From Ulota crispa (taxonomy: Eukaryota > Streptophyta > Bryopsida > Orthotrichales > Orthotrichaceae), in contig OY987246.1 in NCBI GenBank assembly GCA_963920765.1, forward strand, positions 10,474,868 to 10,538,867: a stretch of DNA of 64,000 bases. The letters are read 5' to 3'. Below the pieces are notes generated by a model. The model was given only the letters and a program-made list of their open reading frames with translations, was not told where the DNA came from and made no database searches. Position 1 is the stretch's first letter, and the number at the start of each line of letters is the position of its first letter. This document shows positions 12,760-24,177 of this stretch, piece by piece. The translations under genes were made by a program, and so were the position numbers.

Positions 12760-13200
12760 TTAGCTGGTGAAGCCCCCAAAAACTTCCCAAACGCTGCTGC
12801 AACCGCAACCTTTTCCGAAAATAGGGACATTTTAGTTGGTTTTGATTCAGTGTCGTTTGTGAAAGAAAAATAGAGACAAAAAAGAGGGAGCGGACTTTTA
12901 TCTGGGGTCACTTCTGGGATTATTCGCAATCCTGGGAGTAGATTCGTTACGTAACTGCAGCACATGGTTCGCTGCTCCTCACGGATCGCCCACGAGAGGA
13001 CTACTGCACCATCGAAGAGCATCTCCAGCGGTCCAGGCTATTTCAAAGTTTACCATCTGTTTTTGGCCGGCACTCTAGCCCCTTGCTGTCTAGTCTCTAC
13101 CCATGCTCTTCAAGAACGTAGCCTTGCACTTCAACATACTCCATAAATATTAATCAATTAACCACTTATCAAGGAAAGTAGAGAATAAAGTTCACTAAAC

Positions 13201-14113
13201 TTAACCCTTAAAGGATCATTTGTTCGTTCAATGGACAAATGGGATTTTGGCGAGGTACCTACAGCCTCAATTTTTGTTTTGATTTTTTGAAACTTTTTTT
13301 GAAAATAGAAAAACACATTAGCTTTTGGGGAATTTAATTTATATTCCAATTGATGCAGAGGAGCAAAAGTTATGCCCAAATAAGCACAAATTTGGGGACT
13401 CCGGGCAGCAAAAAAATTCTTATAAAAACTTGAATTTTTTTTTCTTATAGACTATATGTTTGTCTACATCTGAAGCTTTGATTCATTCCATTTGGACTAG
13501 TTATCAAAAAGTTATGGACAATCTTGTTTTTTGGGCAATTCAAGCATCTTTTTGAAAAAATAACTTATAAACTTCATTTTTAAATGCAAGTATAACATTT
13601 TTTCATAAAAAAATGTGTTTAAGAGTGTGAAGTTTGCTTTCTAGAACAATCTCACCATTGGGACTATTGCGTTTCAATTCCATTGCAGGGTTATTTAGCA
13701 ATTTAAGTTTTTGTTCAATCTCATACCTTCTTTTACCTAATGTTTTTTTTAAAGAATGAAAATTTATTATTTTTTGTTGTTTTTTTCCCAAGATAACCAA
13801 CTCAACTTCCCACCATGCAAAAATAGAATTCCAAACTTTGCGGTGCAAAAAAATTTAGCTAAAAAAGTTCAAAGTCATAATCTAGTTAGGCAAGGTGCAA
13901 AAAAAGCTATTTTTTACACTTTAAATGCAAATATCTTCCAGTCTACGCGGTCAAAGTTCTTGAGTTTTGTATGACACACTCCTATAATAGTCTAATACAA
14001 GATCCTATGGTCAAAAATGCAAAAACATTAATTTTCAAACTTTTTTACTCTTTGCCATAGAAGTGGCAGTTTTGAGTGTCTCAAAATAAAAGCCATGGTC
14101 CTTTAGGGGTTAA
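13201..14113 (-). mobile_element. TTAA element, family E, 913 bp, inverted
   Basis: TTAA lies at 13201-13204 and 14110-14113, with CCCTTAAAGG and CCTTTAGGGG inner ends. A CAAGATC box at 13998 lies 109 bp from the right end. It is an inverse relative of 23247-24177 and 33707-34675 (shared blocks: ACACTCAAAACTGCCACTTC, ATCCTATGGTC, and the TTGCAATGGAATTGAA segment). It is non-coding. Confidence 0.85.
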
Positions 14114-14127
14114 TATGAATAGTGTCT

Positions 14128-15056
14128 TTAACCCCTAAAGGCCCAAGCCCTTTTTTCTGTGAAAGTCACTCAAAACTGCCACTTTTGGGGGAATAAGTAG
14201 AAAGTTAGGAAAACATGTTTTTTTGGAAAATCCAACCGTAGGATCTTGCCCTAGACTATGGCGGGTACTTGTGGGAAAAAAATCAGCTCATTCTAAATGT
14301 ATGTGAGTGAGATATTCACATCTGAAGTCAAAAAAAAAGTTTTTTCCCTATTGCCCAAAAAATTGAAGAGCCTTTGACCTCTCCTATATCAAAAAATTTG
14401 TTCTAAGCAAAGTTGAAGTTTATTTTTCCCATGTAGAAGACCAAGTTAGGTAAGTGTGGGAGAATTTTCAAATGAATTGGAGGTGTGAATCACACTTTGT
14501 AAAATCTGGCAATGCCGTAAGGCCATGATATTTGCATATATGTACACTAGAATTGGAGGATTTCTGTAAAATTGAGAAATCTGATTTACTTTGATCCAAA
14601 TGGTGAAAACCAAAGAATTTTAGTCTACTACAACTCAAAAAAAAAAAACTCAAGGACCAAATTTTACAAGGGGCAAAAGGAATGGAGGTTTGGGAATCCC
14701 ATACCTACACAAAAACCAAAACTTCTCACTCATAAATCAAAATTGAATGATTCAAAGCTTCCCACATTTGTAAAAATCCAAAGAATCAATTTCAGATTTT
14801 TAATTTTGAAAAATGAAAATTTTAAAGAAGTTTTTTGGGCTACCCGGACTGCCTACACTCCCTTGTTGTTCATAAATTCATGCATAACTTCTTCAATAAA
14901 TGTCAAAATGAAGAAAAAATTAGATGTGCATGTACATCTTTGAATTCCCCACAATCCTCAAAAGTTTCATAAAACTTATAAAAATTGGTTTAGTCGTAGG
15001 TACATGCCTAAGGTCCATTTGTCCCCCAAGGGGAGACTTGGGCCTTTAGGGGTTAA
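14128..15056 (+). mobile_element. TTAA element, family A, 929 bp, left copy of an inverted pair
   Basis: TTAACCCCTAAAGGCCCAAG starts at 14128 and GGCCTTTAGGGGTTAA ends at 15056. A GATCTTG box lies at 14242, 114 bp from the left end. It is nearly identical to the inverted copy 15811-16770: an identical 46-codon stretch reads from both. A third, more diverged copy is 26929-27890. The 61-residue open frame on the minus strand is repeat sequence, not a supported gene. Only 14 bp separate it from the E element on its left. Confidence 0.88.
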
Positions 15057-15518
15057 GGCGCTTGCTAGACACGGTAGGACAAAGTGTCTTGAGAGGGTTT
15101 TGAGAGGGGCCTTTAAACTATTCATCTACTTTGAGAGTGTTTGAGCCACGAGTGGGGATGCCCTTAGAGCTTCTCTAGCCTTGCACTGGCATTGTCTTAC
15201 ACATGCCAATCATGGATGAGAAATGCTCAGGGCCCCTCAAAATTCTCTCATGGTACTCCATTGAGTCCATTCTAGAGTGTCAAAGCAAGGACCCTTCAAA
15301 ACACTATTCATCCTAACTTTAGTGAGCTTTATCCTGTATTCCCTTTGGTGAATGGTCAAATGACTATTTATGGGGCACGCTTGAAGTGTAGGGGCCATGT
15401 TTGAAGTGCATGACTAGAGAGCAAGAACTTTGAGGGCCCTTCAAAAATAGATGTAATCTCTTGGAGTGTTAAGTTTGAAGTGCAAGGTTGGAGTTGCGCT
15501 ACGGTAGTAGGTATACCC

Positions 15519-15630
15519 ATTCTTGACCATTTACCTAATTCCATCATTATGTGTTCAAGGTGGTCATTTCAGTTCTAAAATGATCACCTTGGATATATGG
15601 TGATGGAATTGGGTAGATAGTCGAGAATAT
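15519..15630. repeat. Hairpin of about 110 bp
   Basis: ATTCTTGACCATTTACCTAA...TTCCATCA pairs with TGATGGAATTGGGTAGATAG further right. An inner stem, AAGGTGGTCATTT with AATGATCACCTT, surrounds a loop of about 10 bases. It is probably a small foldback MITE, although the target duplication is unclear. Confidence 0.6.
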
Positions 15631-15810
15631 GTAAGCTTAGAATGTCTCTTGCAACCCTCCAAATGTAGTGGCTCTACTCAAATCCGGATGAAAAGAAACC
15701 AATTCTAGAGGTGTCAATCTCTACATTTACCTTCCCCCCATCAAATATGGCTTATTTGAAGGGGTCTCTAAACCTTGTGCAAGTTATATTTTCTTGTGGT
15801 CATAGCTCAC

Positions 15811-16655
15811 TTAACCTCTAAAGGCCCAAGTGGCCCCTTGGGGGCCAAGTGGGGTTTTGGGCATGTACTTACAGCTAAACTACTTTGTGTGATTTTCTGA
15901 AACTTTTATTGAAGGTAGGGAATTCAAAGACCTACGCGCGCATCTAATTTTTCCTTCATTTTGACATTTATTGAAGAAGTTATGCATGAATAATTGAAAA
16001 AAAAGGGAGAATTGGGCAGCTCAAAGAAATTGCATTTAAAAAAAATAAAAATCTGAAATTGGTTCCTTAGATTTATATATAAGTGGGAAGCTTTGGATCA
16101 TTCAATTTTGATTTATGAGATGAAAGCTATGAGAAGTTTTGGTTTGCGGGTAGGTATGGGATTCCCAACTTCCATTCCTTTTGCCCCTTGTAAAATTTGG
16201 TGCTTTAATTTTTCAAGCAATTTGTGCATTTGTTTTTTTGTTTCCCAAGTTGTAATAGACTAAAATTCCTTGGTTTTCACCATTTGGATCAAAGTAAATC
16301 AGATTTCTCAATTTTACAGAAATCCTCCAATTCTAGTGTACATATATGCAAATATCATGGCCTTACGGCATTGCCAGATTTTACAAAGTGTGATTCACAC
16401 CTCCAATTCATTTGAAAATTCTCCCACACTTACCTAACTTGGTCTTCTACATGGAAAAAATAAACCTCAACTTTGCGTAGAGCAATTTTTTTGATATAGG
16501 AGCGGTCAAAGGTTTCTGAAATTTTTGAGCAGCAGAGAAAAAACTTTTTTTTTGCACTTCAGATGTCAATATCTCACTCCTCTACATCTAGAATGAGCTT
16601 TTTTTTCCCACAAGTACCTGCCATAGTTTAGGGCAAGATCTTGTGGTTGGATTTC

Positions 16656-16690
<35 letters not shown>

Positions 16691-16770
16691 TACCATTCTA
16701 CTCATTCCCCCAAAAGTGGTAGTCTTCAATGATTTTCATAGAAAAAAGGGCTTGGGCATTTAGGGGTTAA
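15811..16770 (-). mobile_element. TTAA element, family A, 960 bp, right copy of an inverted pair
   Basis: TTAA lies at 15811-15814 and 16767-16770. It is the inverse of 14128-15056 and nearly identical to it, with a 755-bp spacer between the two. A run of about 30 A residues at about 16658-16687 makes it slightly longer. The open frame at 16224-16415 is the counterpart of the one in the left copy and is not a supported gene. Confidence 0.88.
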
Positions 16771-16867
16771 TTGCTTTTGAAAGTTCCTTAACTTGTGATT
16801 GATTGGCACTATACTTAGCAGGTTGCATTGTTGGGGATAGTAGTGGTCATTCCCTCTAAAACAGACA

Positions 16868-17086
16868 AGGTAACCCTCTCCAATCCTAACCGTGTGTCCA
16901 ATCCATTGCAAATGTACACCTTGAGTAGACTTCATGTCTAAAATCTAGGAGAGCCCTAGATAGCTTATTTTCTAAATCACAGAAGATAAGCTATCTAAGA
17001 CTCTCCTAATTTTTAGACCTGAATTCTACTGAAGGTGTACATTTGCTCGGGATTAGACACATGGTCGGGATTGGAGAGAATTGCCT
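16868..17086. mobile_element. AGGTAACC foldback MITE, 219 bp
   Basis: The two arms (AGGTAACCCTCTCCAATCC and its near-inverse ending TTGCCT) pair over about 90 bp. There is an inner hairpin around TAAGCTATCT at about 16985-17000. It is related to 2990-3129. The right flank is TA and the left flank is CA. It is nested in the PIF-like MITE 15640-17137. Confidence 0.75.
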
Positions 17087-17336
17087 TAAAGAGAAATTGA
17101 AGGGACCTTAACATTTGAAGAGTTGCAAGAGATGCTCTTAGTTTCTTGCACTCTCGTTCCTTTCTCTGCAATTCAACTCTCCCAATATCCCTAACGGCAA
17201 GGGTACCTTTACCAATAGCTTCAAGGCTAGTTTTTGCTAGAATCTTATTGCATTTGAAAACGTGTGTCTTGACACTAAAATAATCCGGGTAGAAAAATTG
17301 GATAAAATTTCCAACATCCCTCTCAAAAAAACACTA

Positions 17337-18078
17337 AGGAGAGTGCACCCATACTTGATCATTTAACCCTTTAACATCCAAAGGACAAAAAAAATTTGTC
17401 CCCTCACTACCCAAAACATGCCCTCCAAGATTGGAATAAAGTTTTTTCATCCGGTTATTTTTAGAAGTGGTCATGGAGATGTGCTCCATTAGGTAATGTC
17501 AAAAATAGCCTCATTGAATGCCCCATATTTTTAAAAACTCCAATTTGTGAGAAGATTCACAAACGCAATGTAAGATTCCATGCTTCCCATTTTGCAATTT
17601 TAGTGAGGGTAGTATGTACTTTTTACTTTTGCAACTTTTGGGGATAATATTATATTGTATGGGCACATGCCGCATCATTGTAGAGCAATGTAGAGCAAAT
17701 GTAGTAGAGCAATCACAAGGACTAGCCAAGCGTTCAAGGGTTAAGCAATTCTATAATAGACTACAAAGAGTCAAAGATAACACATATATTTCCTTGTAGG
17801 AAGATAGGAAACATCGGGATTGTAAGTTTTTTGTAGTTTTATTTGCAAGAATAGCTTTATTGTGAATTTTTGGGAGTGAAAAAGTGTTCCAAATCCATGT
17901 CCAATCTCTAGACTCTTACATTTTTTCCTTAATGAAAAAATTACTTCTTGCTTGTTGTGGCACTAGAAGCAAAGGACATGTATCATGACTTTGTTGTGAA
18001 CACAATACTACCACTATTCAAAATTCCCTACTCTACATATTAGGTATGGGACCTGGTTGACAAAGGATACCTCCACCT
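17337..18078. mobile_element. TA-flanked AGG-ended element (family K) carrying a TTAA element
   Basis: The ends AGGAGAGTGCACCCATA and (minus) AGGTGGAGGTATCC are flanked by TA at 17335-17336 and 18079-18080. After removal of the nested element 17363-17744, its sequence aligns with the K copy at 58132-58528, including TTAAGCAATTCT, GTAGGAAGATA and GAATTTTGGGAGT-like blocks. Its length without the insert is about 360 bp against 397 bp there. Confidence 0.75.
17363..17744. mobile_element. Short TTAA element, 382 bp
   Basis: TTAACCCTTTAACATCC at 17363 pairs loosely with GCGTTCAAGGGTTAA ending at 17744. The paralogous K element at 58132-58528 lacks it and has a single TTAA (58158-58161) at the corresponding position. 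This shows that the element is a discrete insertion with a TTAA duplication. It is non-coding. Confidence 0.8.
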
Positions 18079-18264
18079 TAGGTAAGCCACATTTTGGGTG
18101 ATACTTGTTTACATTTGTAGGTTGACATGGATGAATGTGCACACAAGAATGAATGTGCACATGACAAAGAATGATATGTATTTGTGGATGACTCTATCCA
18201 TTTTTTTGTTACCTTCATTCATTCTTGTGTGCAGATAGCTCCACCACTAAAGTATAAAATAACT

Positions 18265-18996
18265 CCTTACATTGAATATTGCATTAAGTTGCCTTACCTT
18301 GGAAAGTTACCTCATGACTCATTGTTTGGTCACTCGGAGGTGCATGCAACTCTCTAAATTCTAACTTTTTACTTGATTTACTACGTGAATGTCGCTAATT
18401 TTTTTGCAGCATCCTTATTGTTGCCATACCCATAAAAATAAAAATGGTTACAGTGATTACTGAAGAAAATCAACGTAGCAGCACAAAATATTTACTAGTG
18501 TAAAATGTGGAGAAATTATTCTGGGGCAACCTAAACGCAATATCAGTGTAGCTGATAACCTTGCCCCACCAGATGCTTCTGATGTCGAGCACCGGCATTA
18601 GGAAGGGAAGATGGGCCATTCGGTTGGGCAACTCCATCTTGCTTTCCAACTTTTCTCCTAGTTTAGGAAGATGCCTTGGTAGAAACTCAAAGGCGAGTAC
18701 ACTAAATATTGCGTTTAGGTTGCCCGAGACTAATATCTTGACATTCTTCATTATATAAACATTTGCGGCTGCTACAGTAACTTTTATAAGAATTATTACA
18801 ATAAATAATTTTTAAGTGCTTGGCAATGACAATGAAGCTACATAAAAACATAGTAGAGGAGTCCAAGTTATAAATCATGTGAAATCCAAGTATCTAAAGA
18901 GTTGCATGCTCCTCCAAGTGACCAAAGGATGAGTCATGAAGTAACTTACCAGGATAAGGCAATATAATTGTGAAAGCAACCTTAATGCAATATCTA
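18265..18996. repeat. Inverted repeat with arms of about 95 bp and an inner foldback
   Basis: Positions 18265-18360 (TATTGCATTAAGTTGCC ... GTGCATGCAACTCT) are inverse to 18893-18996 (AGAGTTGCATGCTCC ... GCAACCTTAATGCAATAT). Inside, 18523-18725 has its own inverted ends, GGGGCAACCTAAACGCAATA and the inverse. The sequence looks like an element of one GCAACCTAA-type family within or beside another. The exact borders are uncertain. Confidence 0.6.
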
Positions 18997-19121
18997 GAAC
19001 ACCATATTCATTAAATTGGGAAAACCAAATTCCCAAGTTGTACCCTAATGGTCGGTCTAAGTTGGTCAACTTAATCCCAAAATGTTACAAAATTCCCAAT
19101 TTAATGAATATGGTGTTCTAG
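18994..19121. mobile_element. Foldback MITE, 128 bp, CTAGAACACCATATTC ends
   Basis: The ends CTAGAACACCATATTCATT and the inverse pair over about 27 bp (to TTGGGAA). A related terminus with ACGCCATATTTG...TTGGGAA occurs at 54697-54962. TA may be the target. Confidence 0.65.
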
Positions 19122-20463
19122 TGTAGTTTGAGACTATTATAAAAGATATTATCTTTAATACTATTTTAGTTTTTGATTTTGAATAAGAAAAATTAATAAA
19201 AAACAGAATTTCCTTTTTTTTACTTTTGTTCGTCTCTTTAATCAAAACTTGGATGTTATAATAAAGCATTTATCATCCTACAATTATTCGGTACATTGTT
19301 TGGAGGTGTTCCTATTACTTATTAAATACTTATTAAATTACCTAGAAAGTAATTGATTGGGAATGCTAGCCTATTCGAAGTGGTTTGTGACACAAATAAA
19401 ATGCCGTACAATAAATTTGTAGAATCCTTAAATTCTGTAAATAGAGGTAAAATAAATTAATAAAAAAATGTACCTAAGCTTGGCAATTTCTCATTGAAAG
19501 TAAAAAGTTGTGAATTTTGAACCTCGTGTCAAGCACTAGAGGTGATCTAAATCCAAAAGATAGAGTGAATAAAATTCACATTTCCATAGTGAAGGACTGA
19601 GGGTGGTAAAAAAAAGTGAATTAGGAGGGGAGGGGGAGCAATTTCACTTTTGGTTGTGAACTCCATTGTCAACAAACGTTTTTGTATTCAAAAACATTTG
19701 TTGACTATAAAACGAAATCAATTAGACTTACGGCCAACTTTCATAGTAGTCCCAAATTGCAAAAGCTAAGATACGATAATTAATTTATGGAGCAATGAAT
19801 GGAAGTGTGCTAGAAAATCACAAATTTTAAAATTTTAAATGATGCTTAAGCGAGTATTCTCCATCAAACACAAGAAGTGTGGAGATTTGAGTTTTCAAAT
19901 ATTGAAAAATGTCGATCATAGTAGTCCAGCAGCAGGGTTGTTTTTTGGCCCACAAGTTTCCGTCATAGGCCAAAACCTTAAATGAAGGGCGTTTTATTTC
20001 TTGAGTTTGTTCCGAAAACCACCAATCTGAAAATCTAATAGTCACATGACCAATTGAGAACATATCACCCATCTAAATCATTAATTGAAAAAGAGCTATC
20101 CTTTACCAGTGTTTGAAGAATAACATGAAGAACTAATACACATTTACTTTTTCTTTATGAATTTTTCCTAAAAATATTCCAAACTTTTGGAGTTGGAGCA
20201 TGACAACAAGGCAAAGCTGAAAAGCAAGGGCGGAGGCCAAGGCGTAGTAAGGTTGAGCAAGGCGTTTTTGAGAAATATGGAAATTTGCAAGTTCAACTCT
20301 AGAGTGACTTATAATTGGTCAAGGTTGTACATGCTTTGGAAAAAGGTGATGATAATATCTTCTTGTACAATTATGTATGAAAATGAGATTTTTGAAGCAA
20401 ATCCAACAAAGAACCACTTGCATTCTAAATTAAAATTGAAAATTTAGATGCATCATTGCATAT
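19122..20463. other. Gene-free stretch with a short hairpin
   Basis: No gene was recognised. GTCAACAAACGTTTTTG and its near complement form a 38-bp hairpin at 19668-19705. The open frames of 60-86 codons here show no recognisable domain. Confidence 0.45.
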
Positions 20464-20593
20464 CACTACAAGGAAATCATGGTCAAATTTACAAAAAGTT
20501 GACAAAGATTATGACCTAATCTAAAGTAGAATATAAATTAGATCACAATCTTTGTTTACTTTTTGTAGATTCGACCATGATTTCCTTATAGTG
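20464..20593. mobile_element. CACTA-type MITE, 130 bp hairpin
   Basis: The ends CACTACAAGGAAATCATGG and the inverse of CACTATAAGGAAATCATGG form an almost complete hairpin. The flanking trinucleotides are TAT and TCT, compatible with a decayed 3-bp duplication. CACTA at both ends is the En/Spm signature. Confidence 0.75.
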
Positions 20594-20880
20594 TCTATTG
20601 TGCAAATATCTCCCTAGATAACATTGATTTGAATGATGTCACAATTATGTAGAGGAACATGATGAATTAAAATATCCATCTTCTTTAGTGATATTTGCGT
20701 ATCTATTGTGCAAATATCTCCATAGATAACAATCATTGGTTGATGAATGGTGTCACAATTGTGTAGAGGAACATGATGAATTAAAATATCCATCTTCTTT
20801 AGTGATATTTGCGTATCACGATGGTGTAAAGGAACATGAAAAAAATAAATAAAACCATCTTTTTTTAGTAATATTTTGTA
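20594..20880. repeat. Tandem duplication of about 110 bp, 2.5 copies
   Basis: A block starting TCTATTGTGCAAATATCTCC at 20594 recurs at 20701 with an 8-10 bp length difference. A partial third copy, with GGAACATGA and CCATCTT, ends near 20875. The repeated minus-strand open frame (DILIHHVPLHNCD) is a consequence of the repeat. Confidence 0.75.
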
Positions 20881-22231
20881 AGACTTTCCATACAATTTGA
20901 CATGACTTGACAATATTTTTTTGCAATCCGTCCTTTCTCAATTATAAATGTCCAAAAACAAAAAAAAACCAAAAACCACTACATACTAGAGAAGTATACG
21001 TCATAGGCCATTTTTTTATCTTTGAGGAACAAGTCCAAAATAACTAGTTGAGAGCTTGTCCAAAATTATCACCGAGTACATCTTTTCTATTTCTTTTCCC
21101 TTTTTCTTTTTAGCTTTTACCTTTTTCTTTTGTCTAGTGGAGTGGGGATGAGTAGTACAAAGACTAGGTGGAAGCTGCTCATTTGTATCCATAGGTTGTG
21201 GTTCAAAATTCCTCAATCGTACCAAATAAACGAATGTTCTTATCATAAAGTGAGTTTTTTCTTCTCAAAGAAGAGGAAGATTTTTGGTAGAAAGAAAAGG
21301 TGATGGAAAATAAATAAAAAGTAACGTAGAAGGACCCCGCTCAAGGATTACATCAGCTGCATTGATATGTGAAACTCTACCCATCAGGTGCACGTCCATT
21401 TAACCCTTAAGCATTGGGTGGGTCACCGTGGCCTGCCTTGACTTTGGCTTTTACAGTATTTTGCAACTAGTCATCAATAATATTACCTCAAAAAATTACA
21501 AAAGACAACAATACATGCTGATTCTATGAAAATTGCAATAAGGGCAGCTTGAGACCTAATCAAGTGATTCTGAACTTGGGGTACCTAAAATTATGAGTGT
21601 GTTTGATAAATATTATTTTTACCTTCCATGGTGCACTACGCATTTATGATCACTTTTGAAAAAAATCAGATCAAAATCAGTTTTTTTTTAAAGCTATAGT
21701 GGCTTTTTTTTGGAGGCAAATTAAAGGACGTTTTTTGTCCGGGCCGTTAAGATTTGCTTGTGAAACCAGACAGCTGACTTTCAGTTGTTGGCACGCAAGC
21801 CCTAAAAAATGGCCACTTGTGAGGACCTTTGGGTAGGATTCTAATTTTGTAGTCTTTTTTCCCAAAAGTGGGTGCATTGTTCACCCGGTGGTCCTTTTTC
21901 TCAAGGGGCGTTCACAATACGTCCCACGTCCCACTTTCTTTTGAGGATGTGATTGGTGAAGACCCAGAAGTTGGGATTTGGGATTTCACACTACGTCTCA
22001 AGTCTCATGTCTTGGTTCATTGCATTTTGTTTACATGGCAACGTTTTTTGGAAGTTTTGATGACAAAGAGGATAGGATTTTACTTAAGATTTGGATTGAC
22101 CATTTTGCTAAATCTCACTTTGAACCCCAAGTCCTACACCTTGGTTTACCGCACATAAGTTAACATGGGCCAAGATGGAAAAGCTCTATTTTTCACCCAC
22201 CATGAAAATCTACAAGTTTAGATATTCACCA
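20881..22231. other. No gene; one orphan TTAACCC terminus at 21400
   Basis: TTAACCCTTAAGCATTGGG at 21400 looks like a left terminus of a TTAA element, but no right partner was found. A G/T-rich patch at 21860-22160 gives open frames of 61-96 codons without recognisable motifs. Confidence 0.4.
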
Positions 22232-22776
22232 TCAACCCCTAAATGCCCAAGGGGTATAGATAAAACATAAATGCGTTATAAAATGATACTTTTGTAAATT
22301 CAATGAAGTTTGCTTCAAAAGAGAAAACAAGAATCATGATGTTTAGTAATTATTCATATGGTCAAACATTCAAAAAAAGTTTTGCAACCCCATTTAATGA
22401 ATTTAGAAGCGTTTATCATTCAATATTCATCAAAATTACAAATTTCACTAATAGAATTTAAAATTTGGTATGATGGGTCAAAATAAACATTCTATTCTAA
22501 AACTCAGAATGCAATGTTTTTGAAGGAGAGAACATCATTAGTTTCCCAAAATAGTAATTTTTATAACACCAACAAATATTGAAGTATTTGTCTTTGAAAA
22601 ATTCTCCTTGGTGGAGTTTAACTTGGATTGACATGATTCAAATTGGGTTGGAAAGTAGACTTGCTTACCTATTTGAAATTACTTTTTGTTTTTTCAAAAA
22701 ATGTTTTTTTCATCTCGGGCAGCTTGCAAAAAAGGGCAGTGACCAAAAAATAATCGATTCGGTGTTTAGGGGTTGA
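22232..22776 (-). mobile_element. TTAA-type element, family B, inverted, 545 bp
   Basis: It is the inverse of 1648-2188. The termini CCCCTAAATGCCCAAGGGG and GTGTTTAGGGG are flanked by TCAA (22232) and TTGA (22773), so both tetranucleotides differ from TTAA by one base. They are inverse, not direct, repeats of each other, which reads as two independent mutations. Confidence 0.83.
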
Positions 22777-23246
22777 GAGATTGAATCAAGAAATTTTGAA
22801 TTCACATTTGGATTTTAGAGACTCTCTTTGATTCTAGAACCATGGAGGAGGATACCATTGGACAACGCCAAAAGGGGGGCAAAGTATGACTTTCAACCTT
22901 GTTTGTAGAAATGCTAAGTTTTTCCACCTTGGTCCTACATTGACATATGTGCAATAAATTGAGCCAAGTCCTACCAATATCTTTGCATAAAATAATCACA
23001 ACCTTCTTTAATACACATTTTTGCCCATAACAACCTCATGAAGTTGAGATCTTGCACTGAGGTGACACTTGCACAATTGGGACATGGGATGTAGTGTGAA
23101 CCGCCCTTAATTTGTTATAAATCAATTGTACAAAGCTTTTGGATTTGAAAGAATACACAATATTAAGGTAATCCTAAAAGTATCCATTTCCAAAGATTTT
23201 CAACCTTTGTTTCATTAAAATATAAAATAAAAGGATAGCGTCTAAT
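22777..23246. repeat. Divergent copy of a repeat also found at 56.8 kb; no gene
   Basis: Positions 22798-22990 (CACATTTGGATTTTAGAG, CTAGAACCATGGAGGAGGA, CCACCTTGGTCCTACA) resemble 56810-56960 in the same order and orientation. No coding sequence was seen. Confidence 0.5.
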
Positions 23247-24177
23247 TTAACCCCTAAAGGACCATGGCCTTTATTTTGTCAAAAGACACTCAAAACTGCC
23301 ACTTCTATGGCAAAGAGTAAAAAAGTTTGAAGATTAGTTTTTTGCATATCTAACCATAGGATCTTGTACTAGACTTGTATAAGAATGTGTTTTTCAAAAC
23401 TTAAAAACTTTGACCGCACAGATTGCAAGATATTTGCGTTTAAAGTGTAAAAAACAAGCTATTTTGCACCTTGCTTGACTACATTATTTGACTTTGAACT
23501 TTTTTAACTTAAATTTTTTGCACCATAGAGTTTTGAGGTTTATTTTTTTATGGTGGGGAACTGAGTTGAGAATCTTTGGGAAAAAGCCAAAACAAAAAAT
23601 CCTTATTTTTCATTTTTAAAACAAACATTAAATAGAATAAGGTTTGAGATTGAACAAAATCTTACATTGTTAATAACCTTGCAATGGAATTGAACCACAA
23701 TAATCCCGATGGTAAGATTGTTCTAGCAAGCAATCTTCACCCTTTCCAATAGTTTTTTTTTGCAAAAATGTTAAATTTGCATTCAAAAATGAAGTTTATA
23801 AGTTATTTTTTTAGAGCAAAACCACACCTACCCGCAAACTAAAACTTCTCATAACTTTCATCTCATCTATAAAAATTGAATGATTCAAAGCTCCCCATGT
23901 CTATATAAGTCTAAAGAACCTATTTCAGATTTTTATTCAAAAAAAATGAAGATTATAAAGAAGTTGTTGGCAACCTGAGGAGCAGCATTTTCCAGACTGT
24001 CATGCATAACTTCTTCAATAAATGTCAAAATGAAGAAAAAGTTACATTCCCATGTAGATCTTTGAATTCCTCACCTTTGATAAAAGTTTCAAAAAATCAC
24101 GCAAAGTAGTTTAGCCATAAGTACATGCCTGAAATCCCATTTGTCCCCCAAAGGGACAATGGTCCTTTAGGGGTTAA
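23247..24177 (+). mobile_element. TTAA element, family E, 931 bp
   Basis: TTAACCCCTAAAGGACCATG starts at 23247 and TGGTCCTTTAGGGGTTAA ends at 24177. A GATCTTG box at 23360 lies 113 bp from the left end. A GATCTTTGAATTCC box at about 24058 lies about 118 bp from the right end. It is related to 13201-14113 (inverted) and 33707-34675. It is non-coding. Confidence 0.87.

Larger units (their letters stand above)
13017..15163. mobile_element. PIF-like MITE interrupted by two TTAA elements
   Basis: The left end GAGCATCTCCAGCGG at 13017 and the right end, reading GGGCATCCCCACTCG from 15163 on the minus strand, are related. Both continue to a TCAAAGT block about 30 bp inside. Removing the nested elements 13201-14113 and 14128-15056 leaves about 300 bp, a normal MITE size. 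The right flank is TTA (15164-15166) but the left flank is GAA, so the target duplication is not intact. Moderate confidence. Confidence 0.5.
15640..17137. mobile_element. PIF/Harbinger-like MITE carrying two nested elements
   Basis: The left end GAATGTCTCTTGCAACCC and the right end (minus strand GAGCATCTCTTGCAACTC) match over about 27 bp into a CCAAATGT/TCAAATGT block. TTA flanks both ends (15637-15639 and 17138-17140). Taking out the TTAA element 15811-16770 and the AGGT element 16868-17086 leaves about 320 bp, normal for a Tourist MITE. Confidence 0.72.

Noticed and set aside
14468..16415. Identical 61-62-residue open frames on opposite strands as a candidate gene pair
   Set aside because: They lie inside the inverted A elements; identity reflects the repeat. 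The third copy at 26929 is broken there, and no domain is recognisable.
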